Source of the DNA: DATLGD01 sp035540755
GTDB lineage: Bacteria; Actinomycetota; Actinomycetes; Mycobacteriales; SCTD01
Direction: 5' to 3'
NCBI GenBank assembly: GCA_035540755.1
Contig: DATLGD010000184.1
Location: forward strand, 1 to 63,562
Length of the DNA stretch: 63,562 nt
Positions 49,063 to 57,777 of this stretch are shown here, in pieces. Position 1 is the first letter of the stretch. Each line of letters begins with the position of its first letter. The position numbers and the translations under genes were made by a program. A model generated the notes under the pieces. The model made no database searches and had not been told where the DNA came from. It saw only the letters and a list, made by a program, of their open reading frames with translations.

Positions 49063-49147
49063 ACCGGGCGGTCCACAGGACCGCGGACGGTCCACAACCG
49101 CGCCGCGGCCCTCCCGCCGACGCCGGCCCGCTGCCAGCGTTCCCCGC

Positions 49148-50104
49148 GTGCGTCGGCGGCAGCAGGGGACGGGTGACCCGGTCGCCGTCGCGCGGGTGGA
49201 GCGGCTGTTCGCGGCACCGGGCGGGCAGGCGCGGCCGTCGGTCGGCTGGGTGCCGCCACGCCTCGATGACGACGCCCCCGCCGGCCCTCCCGCTCCCGCT
49301 CCTGCCGAGGTCGGGGAGCCGGAGTCGCAGCCTGCTGCGGACGGCGGACCGGAGGAGGAGGCGACGTCGTGGGCGCCCAGGCCCCGCCCGGCGTGGGCCG
49401 ACCTGACCCGGCTCTCGACGTCGGCGTCGGTCGTCGCGGACGAGCCCCCCGACGCGGCAGGCCAGGAGGGGCGGGCGCCGCTGCTGCCGGACACCCTGCG
49501 CGGCGGCCGGCTCGACCCGGGCCGCACCGGCGCGGTCGCGCTGCTGCTGGTCTGCGTGCTCGCCGCGGTCGTCGCCGCCGGCGTCGTCCTGCGAGGCCGG
49601 CCGCAGGAGGTCGCCGCTCCCGCGATCGAGTTCGCCGGTGAGCCGCTGCCTGGCGTCACGGCCGCACCCGCCGACGACCCCACCGAGCTGGTCGTGTCTG
49701 TGGCCGGCGACGTCGTCACGCCGGGAGTCGTGCGGCTGCCGCCGGGCAGCCGGGTCGACGACGCGGTGCAGGCCGCCGGCGGCCTCGCACCCGGCGCCTC
49801 CTACGGCCTGCTCAACCTCGCCCGCAAGCTCACCGACGGCGAGCAGGTGCTCGTGGGCATCGAGGCGCCCGCCGGTGCCGCGGCCCCCGGCGGCGCGGCT
49901 GCCGGCGGCGGGCTGCTCGACCTCAACGCCGCCACCGCCTCGGACTTCGAGACGCTGCCCGGCATCGGCCCGGTGCTGGCCGAGCGCATCGTCGAGTGGC
50001 GCGCCGAGCACGGTCCGTTCCAGAGCGTCGACCAGCTGCGCGAGGTGCCCGGCATCGGCGAGGCGAAGTACGGCGCTCTGAAGACGAAGGTCTCCGTCGC
50101 GTGA
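49148..50104 (+). CDS. comEA: ComEA-like DNA-binding protein (SLBB + helix-hairpin-helix)
   Basis: 318-aa DNA receptor-type protein of the competence family. It has an N-terminal cytosolic low-complexity stretch, one helix (about 135-155, AVALLLVCVLAAVVAAG), an SLBB/beta-grasp domain (LVVSVAGDVVTPGVV) and tandem helix-hairpin-helix motifs (LPGIGPVLAERI, VPGIGEAKYGAL). GTG at 49148 is the first reasonable start after plsY. It precedes comEC with a 4-base overlap. Confidence 0.88.
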   Translation: MRRRQQGTGDPVAVARVERLFAAPGGQARPSVGWVPPRLDDDAPAGPPAPAPAEVGEPESQPAADGGPEEEATSWAPRPRPAWADLTRLSTSASVVADEPPDAAGQEGRAPLLPDTLRGGRLDPGRTGAVALLLVCVLAAVVAAGVVLRGRPQEVAAPAIEFAGEPLPGVTAAPADDPTELVVSVAGDVVTPGVVRLPPGSRVDDAVQAAGGLAPGASYGLLNLARKLTDGEQVLVGIEAPAGAAAPGGAAAGGGLLDLNAATASDFETLPGIGPVLAERIVEWRAEHGPFQSVDQLREVPGIGEAKYGALKTKVSVA

Positions 50105-53100
50105 ACGAGGACGAGCGGCCGGACCTCCGGCTGGTGCTCCCCGCTCTCGCGGTGTGGGCCATCTGCTGGCAGGGCCATCGTGCGCCGACCGTGGTGCTGC
50201 TCGTCCTCGCCACCGCCCTCGGCCTGTCCGCAGCGCTGCTGCTCCGGCGCGACCCGACGGCGGTGCGGCTGGTCGCCGCCGCCGTGTGCGGCTGCGCCGC
50301 CGCCGCCTGCGTCGTCAGCGGGCTGCACGTGGGCTCGCGCACGACCGGCGTGCTCGCCGAGCTGGCGCGCGACGAGGCGTCCGCGACCGTCGTGGCGCGG
50401 CTGACCGACGACCCGCGCCAGGCGGTGCCGCGCACCCCGGCCCAGGCCGGCGGGCGGGACCTGGTCGTGGTGCGGCTCCGGCTCGAGGAGGTCGACTCCC
50501 GTGGTCGCGTCCACCGGTTGCGCAGCCCGGCGGTGCTGCTGTCCAGCGATCCCGCCTGGCTCAGCCTGCTGCCGAGCCAGCAGGTCCGCGCGGAGGGTCG
50601 GCTGCGCGCAGCCGAGCCGGGCGACGACGTGGCCGTCGTCGTCTCGGGCCGCGGCGGGCCGACCGTGCTGTCCGGGCCGAGCCCGATCCAGCGCGTCGCC
50701 GGGCACCTGCGCGAGGGACTGCGGCAGGCCGTTGCGCCACTGCCCGAGCAGGAGCGGGGACTGCTGCCCGGGCTGGTGGTCGGCGACGTCGGCAGGCTCG
50801 ACGCGGGGGTGCGGGAGGACTTCCGCGCCGTCGGGCTCACCCATCTGGTCGCCGTGTCCGGCACGAACTGCTCGATCGTGGCCGGGGCGGTGCTGCTGCT
50901 CGCCGCCCGGCTCGGGCTCGGCCTGCGCTCGCGGCCGGTGCTGGCCGGGTTGGCGCTGGCCGCTTTCGTGGTGCTGGCGCGCCCGTCGCCGAGCGTGCTC
51001 CGGGCGTCGGTCATGGGCGCGGTCGGGCTGCTGGCGCTGGCGACCGGGACGCGCCGGGCGGCGATGCCGGCGCTGTGCGCGGCGGTCCTGCTCCTGCTGC
51101 TGGCCGACCCGGACCTGGCCGGCACCGCGGGGTTCGCCCTGTCGGTGCTGGCCACCGCCGGGCTGCTGGTCCTGGCGCCGCCGTGGACGCGTGCGCTGCG
51201 CCGCCGCCTGCCGCTGTGGCTGGCGGCGGCGATCGCGGTACCGGCAGCTGCGCAGGTGGTGTGCGGCCCGGTGGTGGTGGCCATCTCCTCCCAGCTCGGT
51301 GTGCTCACCGTGCCGGCCAACCTGCTGGCGGCGCCGGCGGTCGCGCCGGCGACCGTCGCCGGCGTGCTGGCAGCGGTGCTGGCGCCGGTGTGGCTGCCGC
51401 TGGCGCAGGCAGTGGCCTGGCTCGGCTACCTCCCGACCGCCTGGCTCGTGCTCGTGGCCCGCACGGGTGCGGCCGTGCCGGGGGCCACCGTGCCCTGGCC
51501 GGACGGCGCTACCGGCGCGGTGCTCCTGGCGCTGGTCACCGCGGCCGTGCTGCCCGCGCTGAGACGGCGACGGCTGCGCCTGCCGCTGCTGGCGGCGGTC
51601 ACCGGCGTCGTCGTCTCGTCGGCCGGCCTCGCGGTGGTGCAGCCGGCGTGGCCGCCGCCGGGCTGGTTCGCCGTGGCGTGCGACGTCGGGCAGGGGGACG
51701 CCGTCGTGCTGGCGGCCGGCCCGGGCACGGCGGTCGTGGTGGACGCCGGTCCCGACCCGACCGCCGTCGACGGCTGCCTTCGCCGGCTCGGGGTGACGAG
51801 GGTGGCGGTCGTCGTGCTCACCCACCCGCACGCCGACCACCTGACCGGGCTGCCCGGGGTGCTGCGAGGGCGAGCCGTCGGTGCCGTGCACGTCGGCCCG
51901 GTCCGCGAGGGCGACGAGCAGCACGCCCGCGTCGAGCAGTGGACGAGTGCCGTCGGGGTGCCGCTCCAGACCCCGGGGCTGGGGGAGGTGCGCACGGCCG
52001 GACCGCTGCGCTGGCAGGTGCTGGCACCGGCCCGGGTCTACCGGGGGACGCGGTCCGACCCGAACAACGCCTCGCTGGTCATGCGGGTCGAGGTGCACGG
52101 CACCCGGCTGCTGCTCACCGGCGACGTCGAGCCCGAGGCGCAGCGCGACCTCGTCGAACGGGGCGTGGACCTGCGTGCAGACGTCCTGAAGGTGCCGCAC
52201 CACGGGAGCCGGTACCAGGACCCCGCGTTCCTGGATGCCGTGGGCGCGCGGGTGGTCGTGACCTCGGTCGGGGAGAGCAACACCTACGGCCACCCGGCTG
52301 CCGAGACGCTCGCGCGGCTGACGGCGCACGGCGCCAGCTCCTTCCGCACCGACCTCGACGGCGACATCGCGCTCGTGCACCGCGCCGGGCAGCTCGTCGT
52401 CGTCGGCCGCCACGGCAGCGGCGCGGCCCCGCCGCAGGCCCGCGGCCCGCCGCCGCAGCGGGCCCGCCCGTGGCCGGCACCGACTCGCCGGCGGTCAGCG
52501 ACGGCGAGGTCGGAAGGGACTGGGCGCCTTCCGCCCGGCGTGCTACGTGGAACCATGGGGAGCGTGCCGATGGACGACGCGCTCGCCCCGCTGACCCTGG
52601 TGGTGGGCGACGAGGAGCTGCTCGTCTCCCGCGCCGTCACCGAGACCCTTCGGGCCGCCCGCGCCGCCGACCCGGCGACCGAGGTCCGCGACCTCCCCTG
52701 CGCAGAGCTGCAGCGCGGCGACGTCGACGACGCCCTCAGCCCCTCGCTGTTCGGCGGACGGCGCGTGCTGGTGCTGCGCGCCGCGCAGGACCTGGCGAAG
52801 GAGCTCGTCGACGACGTTCTCGCCGCCCTCGACGACATCCCGGCCGAGACCTCGGTGGTCGTCGTGCACGCCGGCGGCGCCAAGGGCAAGGCGCTCCTGA
52901 CGTCGCTGAGCACCAAGCGCGTCCGCCGGGTGGATGCGCCCAAGGTCACCCGGCCGAGCGAGCGGCGCGACTTCGTGCGACGCGAGCTGCGCCGCGACGG
53001 CCGGCACGTCGACGACGACGCGATCTCGCTGCTGCTCGAGGCGGTCGGCAACGACCTGCGCGAGCTGGCTTCGGCCGCCGGGCAGCTGCTCGTCGACACG

Positions 53101-53535
53101 AGCGGCCCGATCACCGTCGACGCCGTCGCCCGCTACCACCGCGGCCGGGCCGAGGCGTCCGGCTTCGCCGTCGCCGACCGCGCCGTGGAGGGTGACCTCG
53201 CCGGTGCGCTCGAGCTGTCCCGCTGGGGGGAGAGCACCGGCCTCGCCCCGGTGCTGGTCACCAGCGCGCTCGCCAGCACCCTGCGCTCGGTGGCGCTGGT
53301 CGCGTCGGCGTCCGGCGTGCCGTCGGCGCAGCTGGCCGCGCAGATCGGGATGCCGCCGTGGAAGGTGGACAAGACCCGCAAGCAGTCCCGCGGCTGGCGG
53401 CCGGAGGGCCTGTCCGCCGCGCTGCAGGCCGTGGCGAAGGCCGATGCCGACGTCAAGGGCGGGGCGGTCAGCGCGCCCTACGCGGTGGAGCGGGCGCTGC
53501 TCGCGGTCGTCACCGCGCGGAACGGCGCGGCGTGA
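50101..53535 (+). CDS. ComEC channel continuous in frame with DNA polymerase III delta subunit (comEC-holA)
   Basis: One uninterrupted frame of 1144 codons. Residues 1-775 are a full ComEC: N-terminal helices and OB-like DUF4131 domain, the Competence membrane domain (LTHLVAVSGTNCSIVAG) and a beta-lactamase-like nuclease domain (LTHPHADH, LLLTGDVEPEAQ, PHHGS). Residues about 819-1144 are a full HolA: VVGDEELLVSRAV, DLPCAELQRGDVDDAL and the C-terminal clamp-loader region. A 45-residue Pro/Arg-rich stretch without a stop links them. In relatives the two are separate genes. GTG start overlaps the comEA stop. Confidence 0.8.
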   Translation: MNEDERPDLRLVLPALAVWAICWQGHRAPTVVLLVLATALGLSAALLLRRDPTAVRLVAAAVCGCAAAACVVSGLHVGSRTTGVLAELARDEASATVVARLTDDPRQAVPRTPAQAGGRDLVVVRLRLEEVDSRGRVHRLRSPAVLLSSDPAWLSLLPSQQVRAEGRLRAAEPGDDVAVVVSGRGGPTVLSGPSPIQRVAGHLREGLRQAVAPLPEQERGLLPGLVVGDVGRLDAGVREDFRAVGLTHLVAVSGTNCSIVAGAVLLLAARLGLGLRSRPVLAGLALAAFVVLARPSPSVLRASVMGAVGLLALATGTRRAAMPALCAAVLLLLLADPDLAGTAGFALSVLATAGLLVLAPPWTRALRRRLPLWLAAAIAVPAAAQVVCGPVVVAISSQLGVLTVPANLLAAPAVAPATVAGVLAAVLAPVWLPLAQAVAWLGYLPTAWLVLVARTGAAVPGATVPWPDGATGAVLLALVTAAVLPALRRRRLRLPLLAAVTGVVVSSAGLAVVQPAWPPPGWFAVACDVGQGDAVVLAAGPGTAVVVDAGPDPTAVDGCLRRLGVTRVAVVVLTHPHADHLTGLPGVLRGRAVGAVHVGPVREGDEQHARVEQWTSAVGVPLQTPGLGEVRTAGPLRWQVLAPARVYRGTRSDPNNASLVMRVEVHGTRLLLTGDVEPEAQRDLVERGVDLRADVLKVPHHGSRYQDPAFLDAVGARVVVTSVGESNTYGHPAAETLARLTAHGASSFRTDLDGDIALVHRAGQLVVVGRHGSGAAPPQARGPPPQRARPWPAPTRRRSATARSEGTGRLPPGVLRGTMGSVPMDDALAPLTLVVGDEELLVSRAVTETLRAARAADPATEVRDLPCAELQRGDVDDALSPSLFGGRRVLVLRAAQDLAKELVDDVLAALDDIPAETSVVVVHAGGAKGKALLTSLSTKRVRRVDAPKVTRPSERRDFVRRELRRDGRHVDDDAISLLLEAVGNDLRELASAAGQLLVDTSGPITVDAVARYHRGRAEASGFAVADRAVEGDLAGALELSRWGESTGLAPVLVTSALASTLRSVALVASASGVPSAQLAAQIGMPPWKVDKTRKQSRGWRPEGLSAALQAVAKADADVKGGAVSAPYAVERALLAVVTARNGAA
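52555..53535 (+). CDS. holA: DNA polymerase III delta subunit (possible internal start)
   Basis: The clamp-loader delta subunit opens the sliding clamp and is essential. Starting at the ATG at 52555 it is 326 aa; a second ATG at 52570 also fits and puts DDALAPLTLVVGDEELL at the usual N-terminus. The normal size argues that HolA is made as a separate protein from one of these starts, even though the comEC frame runs into it without a stop. No strong Shine-Dalgarno is seen; ACGTGGAACC precedes the ATG. Confidence 0.6.
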   Translation: MGSVPMDDALAPLTLVVGDEELLVSRAVTETLRAARAADPATEVRDLPCAELQRGDVDDALSPSLFGGRRVLVLRAAQDLAKELVDDVLAALDDIPAETSVVVVHAGGAKGKALLTSLSTKRVRRVDAPKVTRPSERRDFVRRELRRDGRHVDDDAISLLLEAVGNDLRELASAAGQLLVDTSGPITVDAVARYHRGRAEASGFAVADRAVEGDLAGALELSRWGESTGLAPVLVTSALASTLRSVALVASASGVPSAQLAAQIGMPPWKVDKTRKQSRGWRPEGLSAALQAVAKADADVKGGAVSAPYAVERALLAVVTARNGAA

Positions 53536-53882
53536 GGGAGCAGGAGCAGCCGGCCGACGACGTCGCGCCGCCCGAGGAGCAGCCGGTCCGCGCCAAGCGC
53601 CCTCTCTACCCCCGCCTGCTGCGGCTGAAGAACGTGTCCCCGAACGGCTGGCAGCGGGCCCTTCTCGGCGAGGGCGCCCTGGCTCTCGCCGTCGTGCTGG
53701 TGCTGGCCGACGTCGCCTCGGCCTGGACGCTGCTCGCGCTGCCCCTCGGCGTCGCCGTCTTCGTCAAGGCCCACGACGTGCTGGCCGGCCTGCTCACCCG
53801 CCCGGCCGCAGGCTCCCGCAACGACGACGGCGCCGCTCCCGCGGGGGGAGCGACGCCGGACGTGCAGGAGCGGGCGGACTAG
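53532..53882 (+). CDS. Small two-helix membrane protein
   Basis: Unrecognised 116-aa protein with an acidic start, a basic segment (KRPLYPRLLRLKNVSPNGWQ), two adjacent hydrophobic helices (ALALAVVLVLADVASAWTLL, ALPLGVAVFVKA) and a disordered tail. GTG overlaps the holA stop. Its 3' end overlaps the rpsT stop by 4 bases from the opposite strand. No function assigned. Confidence 0.75.
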   Translation: MREQEQPADDVAPPEEQPVRAKRPLYPRLLRLKNVSPNGWQRALLGEGALALAVVLVLADVASAWTLLALPLGVAVFVKAHDVLAGLLTRPAAGSRNDDGAAPAGGATPDVQERAD

Positions 53883-54154
53883 GAGCCGGAGCCCGTCAGC
53901 TGGGCGACCCGCCTGGCCATGGCCGACTTGCGGTTGGCGGCCTGGTTCTGGTGGATGACGCCCTTGCTCGCGGCCTTGTCGAGCGCGCGGCTGGCGTCCC
54001 GGAGCGCCGCGGTGCTGGTGTCGACGTCGCCGGCCTCGGCGGCCTCGCGGAACTTGCGCACCGACGTCTTGAGCGACGACTTGACCGACTTGTTGCGCAG
54101 GCGCGCCTTCTCGTTGGTCTTGATGCGCTTGATCTGCGACTTGATGTTCGCCAC
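53879..54154 (-). CDS. rpsT: 30S ribosomal protein S20
   Basis: Small-subunit protein binding the 5' domain of 16S rRNA; 91 aa, helical and basic (ANIKSQIKRIKTNEKARLRN, GVIHQNQAANRKSAMARRV). The start is GTG at 54154. The convergent neighbour leaves no room for a separate terminator. Confidence 0.96.
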   Translation of the reverse strand: MANIKSQIKRIKTNEKARLRNKSVKSSLKTSVRKFREAAEAGDVDTSTAALRDASRALDKAASKGVIHQNQAANRKSAMARRVAQLTGSGS

Positions 54155-54256
54155 GCGAAGAGGTCCTCGTCCGTCCTGGGGTTCCGCTCGCAGGGCACGA
54201 GCCGGGGTGTGCAGCTTGAGGGGCGCACGGCGCTCTCAGCGCACGCGCAAGGGAAG

Positions 54257-54262
54257 ACCCTA
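54257..54262 (-). promoter_or_regulatory. -10 box for rpsT
   Basis: TAGGGT on the minus strand, about 102 bases before the rpsT start, leaving a leader of roughly 95 bases. Confidence 0.4.
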
Positions 54263-54302
54263 CCAAAGGACGGGCCGCTCCACCGCCGCCACCGGCGGCC
54301 TC

Positions 54303-54308
54303 TAGGGT
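54303..54308 (+). promoter_or_regulatory. -10 box of leaderless ATP-grasp gene
   Basis: TAGGGT ends 7 bases before the GTG at 54316. Confidence 0.55.
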
Positions 54309-54315
54309 CCCAGGC

Positions 54316-55890
54316 GTGGCGGACCTCCTCGACGGCTACTCGACGGCCGGCGCCTGGGACGAGGTCTTCGCCTCGCCGACCGAGCCGCACCCGCACTGCG
54401 GCCCGCTGGTCGACGCGCTGCGGTCGCTGTCGACCGACGACCTCGACAGCCGGTCGGCGGCCCTCGCCAACGCCTTCCGCGACCAGGGCATCACCTTCAG
54501 CCTGTCCGGGGAGGAGCGGCCCTTTCCGCTCGACCTCGTGCCGCGGGTCGTCGACGCCGACGAGTGGGACACGATCGAGCACGGCGTCGCGCAGCGGGTC
54601 AAGGCGCTCGAGGCGTTCCTCGCCGACATGGCCGGCGAGCAGGCCGTGCTCGCCGACGGCATCGTGCCGCGGCGCGTCGTCGTCAGCAGCACGGCGCACA
54701 CTCCCGCCGCGCACGGCATCGTGCCGTCGAACGGCGTCCGCGTGCACGTCTCGGGGATCGACCTGATCCGCGACGAGCAGGGCCAGTTCCGGGTGCTCGA
54801 GGACAACCTGCGCACGCCGTCGGGCGTCAGCTACGTCATCGAGAACCGGCGGGCGATGACCCGCGTGTTCCCCGAGCTGCTCGGCACCCACCGGGTGCGC
54901 CCGGTCGGCGACTACCCCGGCATCCTGCTGGCCGCCCTCAAGGCCTCCGCGCCGGCGGGCGTCTCGGACCCGACGGTCGTGGTGCTGACGCCGGGCGTCT
55001 ACAACAGCGCCTACTTCGAGCACTCGCTGCTCGCCCGCCTGATGGGCGTCGAGCTGGTCGAGGGCCGCGACCTCGTCTGCCGCGACGGCGTCGTGTGGAT
55101 GCGCACGACGGCGGGCGAGCAGCGCGTCGACGTCGTCTACCGGCGCATCGACGACGACTTCCTCGACCCGCTGCACTTCCGCCCCGACAGCCTGGTCGGC
55201 TGCCCCGGGCTGCTGAACGCCGCACGCGGCGGTCGGGTCACGATCGCCAACGCGGTCGGCAACGGCGTCGCCGACGACAAGCTCGTCTACACCTACGTTC
55301 CGGATCTGGTCCGCTACTACCTCGGTGAGCAGCCGATCCTCTCGAACGTCGACACCTACCGCTGCGAGGAGCCCGACCAGCTGCCCTGGGTGCTGGACCG
55401 GCTCGACCAGCTGGTGCTCAAGCCGGTCGACGGCTCGGGTGGCAAGGGCCTGGTCATCGGCCCTCAGGCCAGCGACGCCGAGCTCGCCGAGCTGCGCACG
55501 CGGCTGACCGCCGACCCCCGCGGCTGGATCGCCCAGCGCGTCATCTCGCTCTCGACGTCGCCGACGAAGATCGGCGACCGGCTGGCGCCGCGCCACGTCG
55601 ACCTGCGTCCGTTCGCGGTGCACGACGGCGACCGCGTCTGGGTGCTGCCCGGGGGCCTCACCCGGGTCGCGCTGCCGGAGGGGTCGCTGGTCGTGAACTC
55701 CAGCCAGGGCGGCGGGAGCAAGGACACCTGGGTGCTCGCCCGCGACTCCTCGCCGGCCGAGACCGCGTTCGACGACGTCGACCTGCTGCTGCCCTCACCG
55801 ACCGGCGAGCACCTGCTCGATCCTGGCAACGCCGTGCTGGCCGACCAGCAGCAGCAACAGCAGCAGCAGCAGCAGGGCGCGCCGTGCTGA
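54316..55890 (+). CDS. Circularly permuted ATP-grasp type 2 protein (COG2308)
   Basis: 524-aa predicted amide/peptide ligase. The family blocks GVRVHVSGIDLIRDEQGQ, RVLEDNLRTPSGVSY and LKPVDGSGGKGLVIG (nucleotide loop) are intact, as is GSLVVNSSQGGGSKDTWVL. It heads the common three-gene set ATP-grasp, alpha-E, transglutaminase, thought to make or modify a small peptide or amide. The substrate is unknown. Oddity: a ten-glutamine tract ends the protein. Confidence 0.9.
   Translation: MADLLDGYSTAGAWDEVFASPTEPHPHCGPLVDALRSLSTDDLDSRSAALANAFRDQGITFSLSGEERPFPLDLVPRVVDADEWDTIEHGVAQRVKALEAFLADMAGEQAVLADGIVPRRVVVSSTAHTPAAHGIVPSNGVRVHVSGIDLIRDEQGQFRVLEDNLRTPSGVSYVIENRRAMTRVFPELLGTHRVRPVGDYPGILLAALKASAPAGVSDPTVVVLTPGVYNSAYFEHSLLARLMGVELVEGRDLVCRDGVVWMRTTAGEQRVDVVYRRIDDDFLDPLHFRPDSLVGCPGLLNAARGGRVTIANAVGNGVADDKLVYTYVPDLVRYYLGEQPILSNVDTYRCEEPDQLPWVLDRLDQLVLKPVDGSGGKGLVIGPQASDAELAELRTRLTADPRGWIAQRVISLSTSPTKIGDRLAPRHVDLRPFAVHDGDRVWVLPGGLTRVALPEGSLVVNSSQGGGSKDTWVLARDSSPAETAFDDVDLLLPSPTGEHLLDPGNAVLADQQQQQQQQQQGAPC
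55846..55875 (+). repeat. (CAG)n trinucleotide tract encoding ten Gln
   Basis: Nine CAG and one CAA codon near the 3' end of the ATP-grasp gene, 8 bases before the start of the alpha-E gene. The tract is prone to slippage in length. Confidence 0.9.
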
Positions 55891-56822
55891 GCCGGGTCGC
55901 GGAGTCGCTGTACTGGCTCGGCCGCTACGTGGAGCGCGCCGAGGACACCGCGCGCCTGCTCGACGTGCACGTGCACACCCTGCTCGAGGACCCGTGGGTG
56001 GAGGAGGAGCAGGCCTGCCGCGACCTGCTCGGCGTCATGGGCGTGCCGGTGCCCGACGGCGTCGTCGACTCGCGCCGGACGGTGGAGCTGCTCGCGTTCC
56101 GGCCGGGCGACACCAGCAGCATCGTGGGGGCGCTGGGCGGGGCCCGCGAGAACGCGCGGGGTGTGCGCGAGGCCATCTCGAGCGAGCTGTGGGAGACGCT
56201 CAACGCCACCTACCACTCGCTCTCGGCGCAGGAGGCCGCCGCGTCGCGGCACGGGCCGTTCGGCTTCTTCCGCTTCGTGCGCGAGCGCAGCGCGCTCATC
56301 GCCGGGACGATCGACGGCACCATGCCGCGCGACGACGGGTGGCGCTTCCTCGTCCTCGGCCGGTCGCTCGAGCGCATCGACATGACCGCGCGACTGCTCT
56401 GGGCGCGCGGCGGCTCCCGGGCCAGCGGCGCCGGCTGGACGGCCCTGCTGAAGTCGTGCAGCGCGCACGAGGCCTACCTGCGCACCTACCGCGCCGCCGT
56501 CGAGCCCGAGCGGGTCGTGGAGTTCCTCGTCCTGGACCGGCTGTTCCCGCGCTCGGTCTACGCCTCGATGGTGGTGGCCGAGCAGTGCCTCGCCGAGCTC
56601 GACCCGACAGCGGGCCGCACCGGCGTCGACAACACGGCCCGGCGCCTGGTCGGCCGGGCGCGCACGGACCTCGAGTTCCGGCTGTCGGACGACCTGCTGT
56701 CGGACCTGACCGCCCTGCTCGACCGCATGCAGAGCACCTGCTCCGGGGTCGGCGACGCGGTCAGCAGCCGGTTCTTCCACCGTGAGGCGCACCTGTCCTG
56801 GGCCGCGGACTCGGGCCTGTGA
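55884..56822 (+). CDS. Alpha-E domain-containing protein (DUF403)
   Basis: 312-aa helical protein with the family opening SRVAESLYWLGRYVERAEDTARLLDV (quoted here only in part) and FLVLGRSLERIDMTARLL. It always accompanies the circularly permuted ATP-grasp protein and is thought to bind the same substrate or product. GTG start overlaps the upstream stop by 7 bases. No catalytic motif is recognised. Confidence 0.9.
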   Translation: MLSRVAESLYWLGRYVERAEDTARLLDVHVHTLLEDPWVEEEQACRDLLGVMGVPVPDGVVDSRRTVELLAFRPGDTSSIVGALGGARENARGVREAISSELWETLNATYHSLSAQEAAASRHGPFGFFRFVRERSALIAGTIDGTMPRDDGWRFLVLGRSLERIDMTARLLWARGGSRASGAGWTALLKSCSAHEAYLRTYRAAVEPERVVEFLVLDRLFPRSVYASMVVAEQCLAELDPTAGRTGVDNTARRLVGRARTDLEFRLSDDLLSDLTALLDRMQSTCSGVGDAVSSRFFHREAHLSWAADSGL

Positions 56823-56837
56823 CTTCCCGACCCCTCC

Positions 56838-56927
56838 CGGGAGGCCCCCGCCTCCCCGCAGGAGCCCTCCCGACGGTTCCCGGCCGCCCCGAAACCGTGG
56901 GGAGCCCTCCTGACGGGGAAGGGGGGC
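56838..56927 (+). promoter_or_regulatory. Duplicated structured intergenic element, copy B (upstream of transglutaminase)
   Basis: About 90 bases homologous to 32425-32519. Stem 1: CGGGAGG (56838-56844) with CCTCCCG (56866-56872). Stem 2: ACGGTT (56873-56878) with AACCGT (56893-56898). Stem 3: GCCCTCC (56904-56910) with GGGGGGC (56921-56927). The 3' arm of stem 3 is also the probable Shine-Dalgarno of the gene starting at 56932. Confidence 0.6.
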
Positions 56928-56931
56928 GGGC

Positions 56932-57774
56932 ATGAGCTGGCGGATCCGGGTACGGCACAGCACCGGCTACCGGTACGACGCGCCGGTGCTCGCCTCCTAC
57001 AACGAGGCGCGGCTGACGCCGGTCACCGACGTCGACCAGCTCACGCTGGAGGCCCGCGTCGTCACCTCGCCCGACGCGACCCAGCAGCGGTACTGGGACT
57101 ACTGGGGGACCCAGGTCACCGCCTTCGACCTGCACGTGCCGCACGACGCGCTCGAGGTGACCGCCACCTGCGTGGTCGACACCGCCGACGCCCGTCCGGT
57201 GACGGACGTGCCCGGGTGGGACGTCCTGCGCTCCGAGGCCGTCCGCGACCGCTACGTCGAGATGCTCTCGCCGACGGCGCGCTCGTGCCCAGGGGAGGAG
57301 ATGACGGAGCTGGTCCGGGAGCGCAGCTCCGGGCTGGACCCGCACGAGACCGCGCTCGCGGTCATGGACCTCGTGCACGAGCGGGTGGCCTACCAGTCGG
57401 GCAGCACCGGTGTCTCGACCTCGGCGCACGAGGCCTGGAGCCTCGGGTCGGGGGTCTGCCAGGACATCGCGCACGTCACGGTGGGTCTGCTGCGAGCGGT
57501 CGGGCTGCCGGCGTCCTACGTCTCCGGCTACCTGCACCCCAATGCCGACGCCGTGCTCGGCGAGACGCTGACCGGCGAGAGCCACGCCTGGGTGGAGGTG
57601 TGGCTCGGCGGCTGGTGGCCGTACGACCCGACGAACCGGATGCCCGCGGGGGAGCGGCACGTGGTCGTCGGGCGGGGCCGCGACTACGGCGACGTGACGC
57701 CGCTCAAGGGCATCTACTCCGGCACCGGCTCGCACTCGCTCGGCGTCACCGTCGAGGTCACCCGGCTCGCCTGA
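56932..57774 (+). CDS. Transglutaminase-like domain protein
   Basis: 280-aa protein with an N-terminal beta domain (WRIRVRHSTGYRYDAPV) and a transglutaminase/protease core. The triad is Cys176 (GVCQDIAHV), His218 (GESHAWVEVW) and Asp232 (YDPTN). It completes the ATP-grasp/alpha-E/transglutaminase set and may trim or cross-link its peptide product. ATG at 56932 lies 5 bases after a GGGGGG run that is part of stem 3 of the structured element. No signal peptide. Confidence 0.9.
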   Translation: MSWRIRVRHSTGYRYDAPVLASYNEARLTPVTDVDQLTLEARVVTSPDATQQRYWDYWGTQVTAFDLHVPHDALEVTATCVVDTADARPVTDVPGWDVLRSEAVRDRYVEMLSPTARSCPGEEMTELVRERSSGLDPHETALAVMDLVHERVAYQSGSTGVSTSAHEAWSLGSGVCQDIAHVTVGLLRAVGLPASYVSGYLHPNADAVLGETLTGESHAWVEVWLGGWWPYDPTNRMPAGERHVVVGRGRDYGDVTPLKGIYSGTGSHSLGVTVEVTRLA

Positions 57775-57777
57775 CGC

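Noticed and set aside
49063..49147. DnaA boxes or replication-linked sites upstream of comEA
   Set aside because: Two GGTCCACA words recur, but they do not match TTGTCCACA/TTATCCACA closely and no cluster exists.
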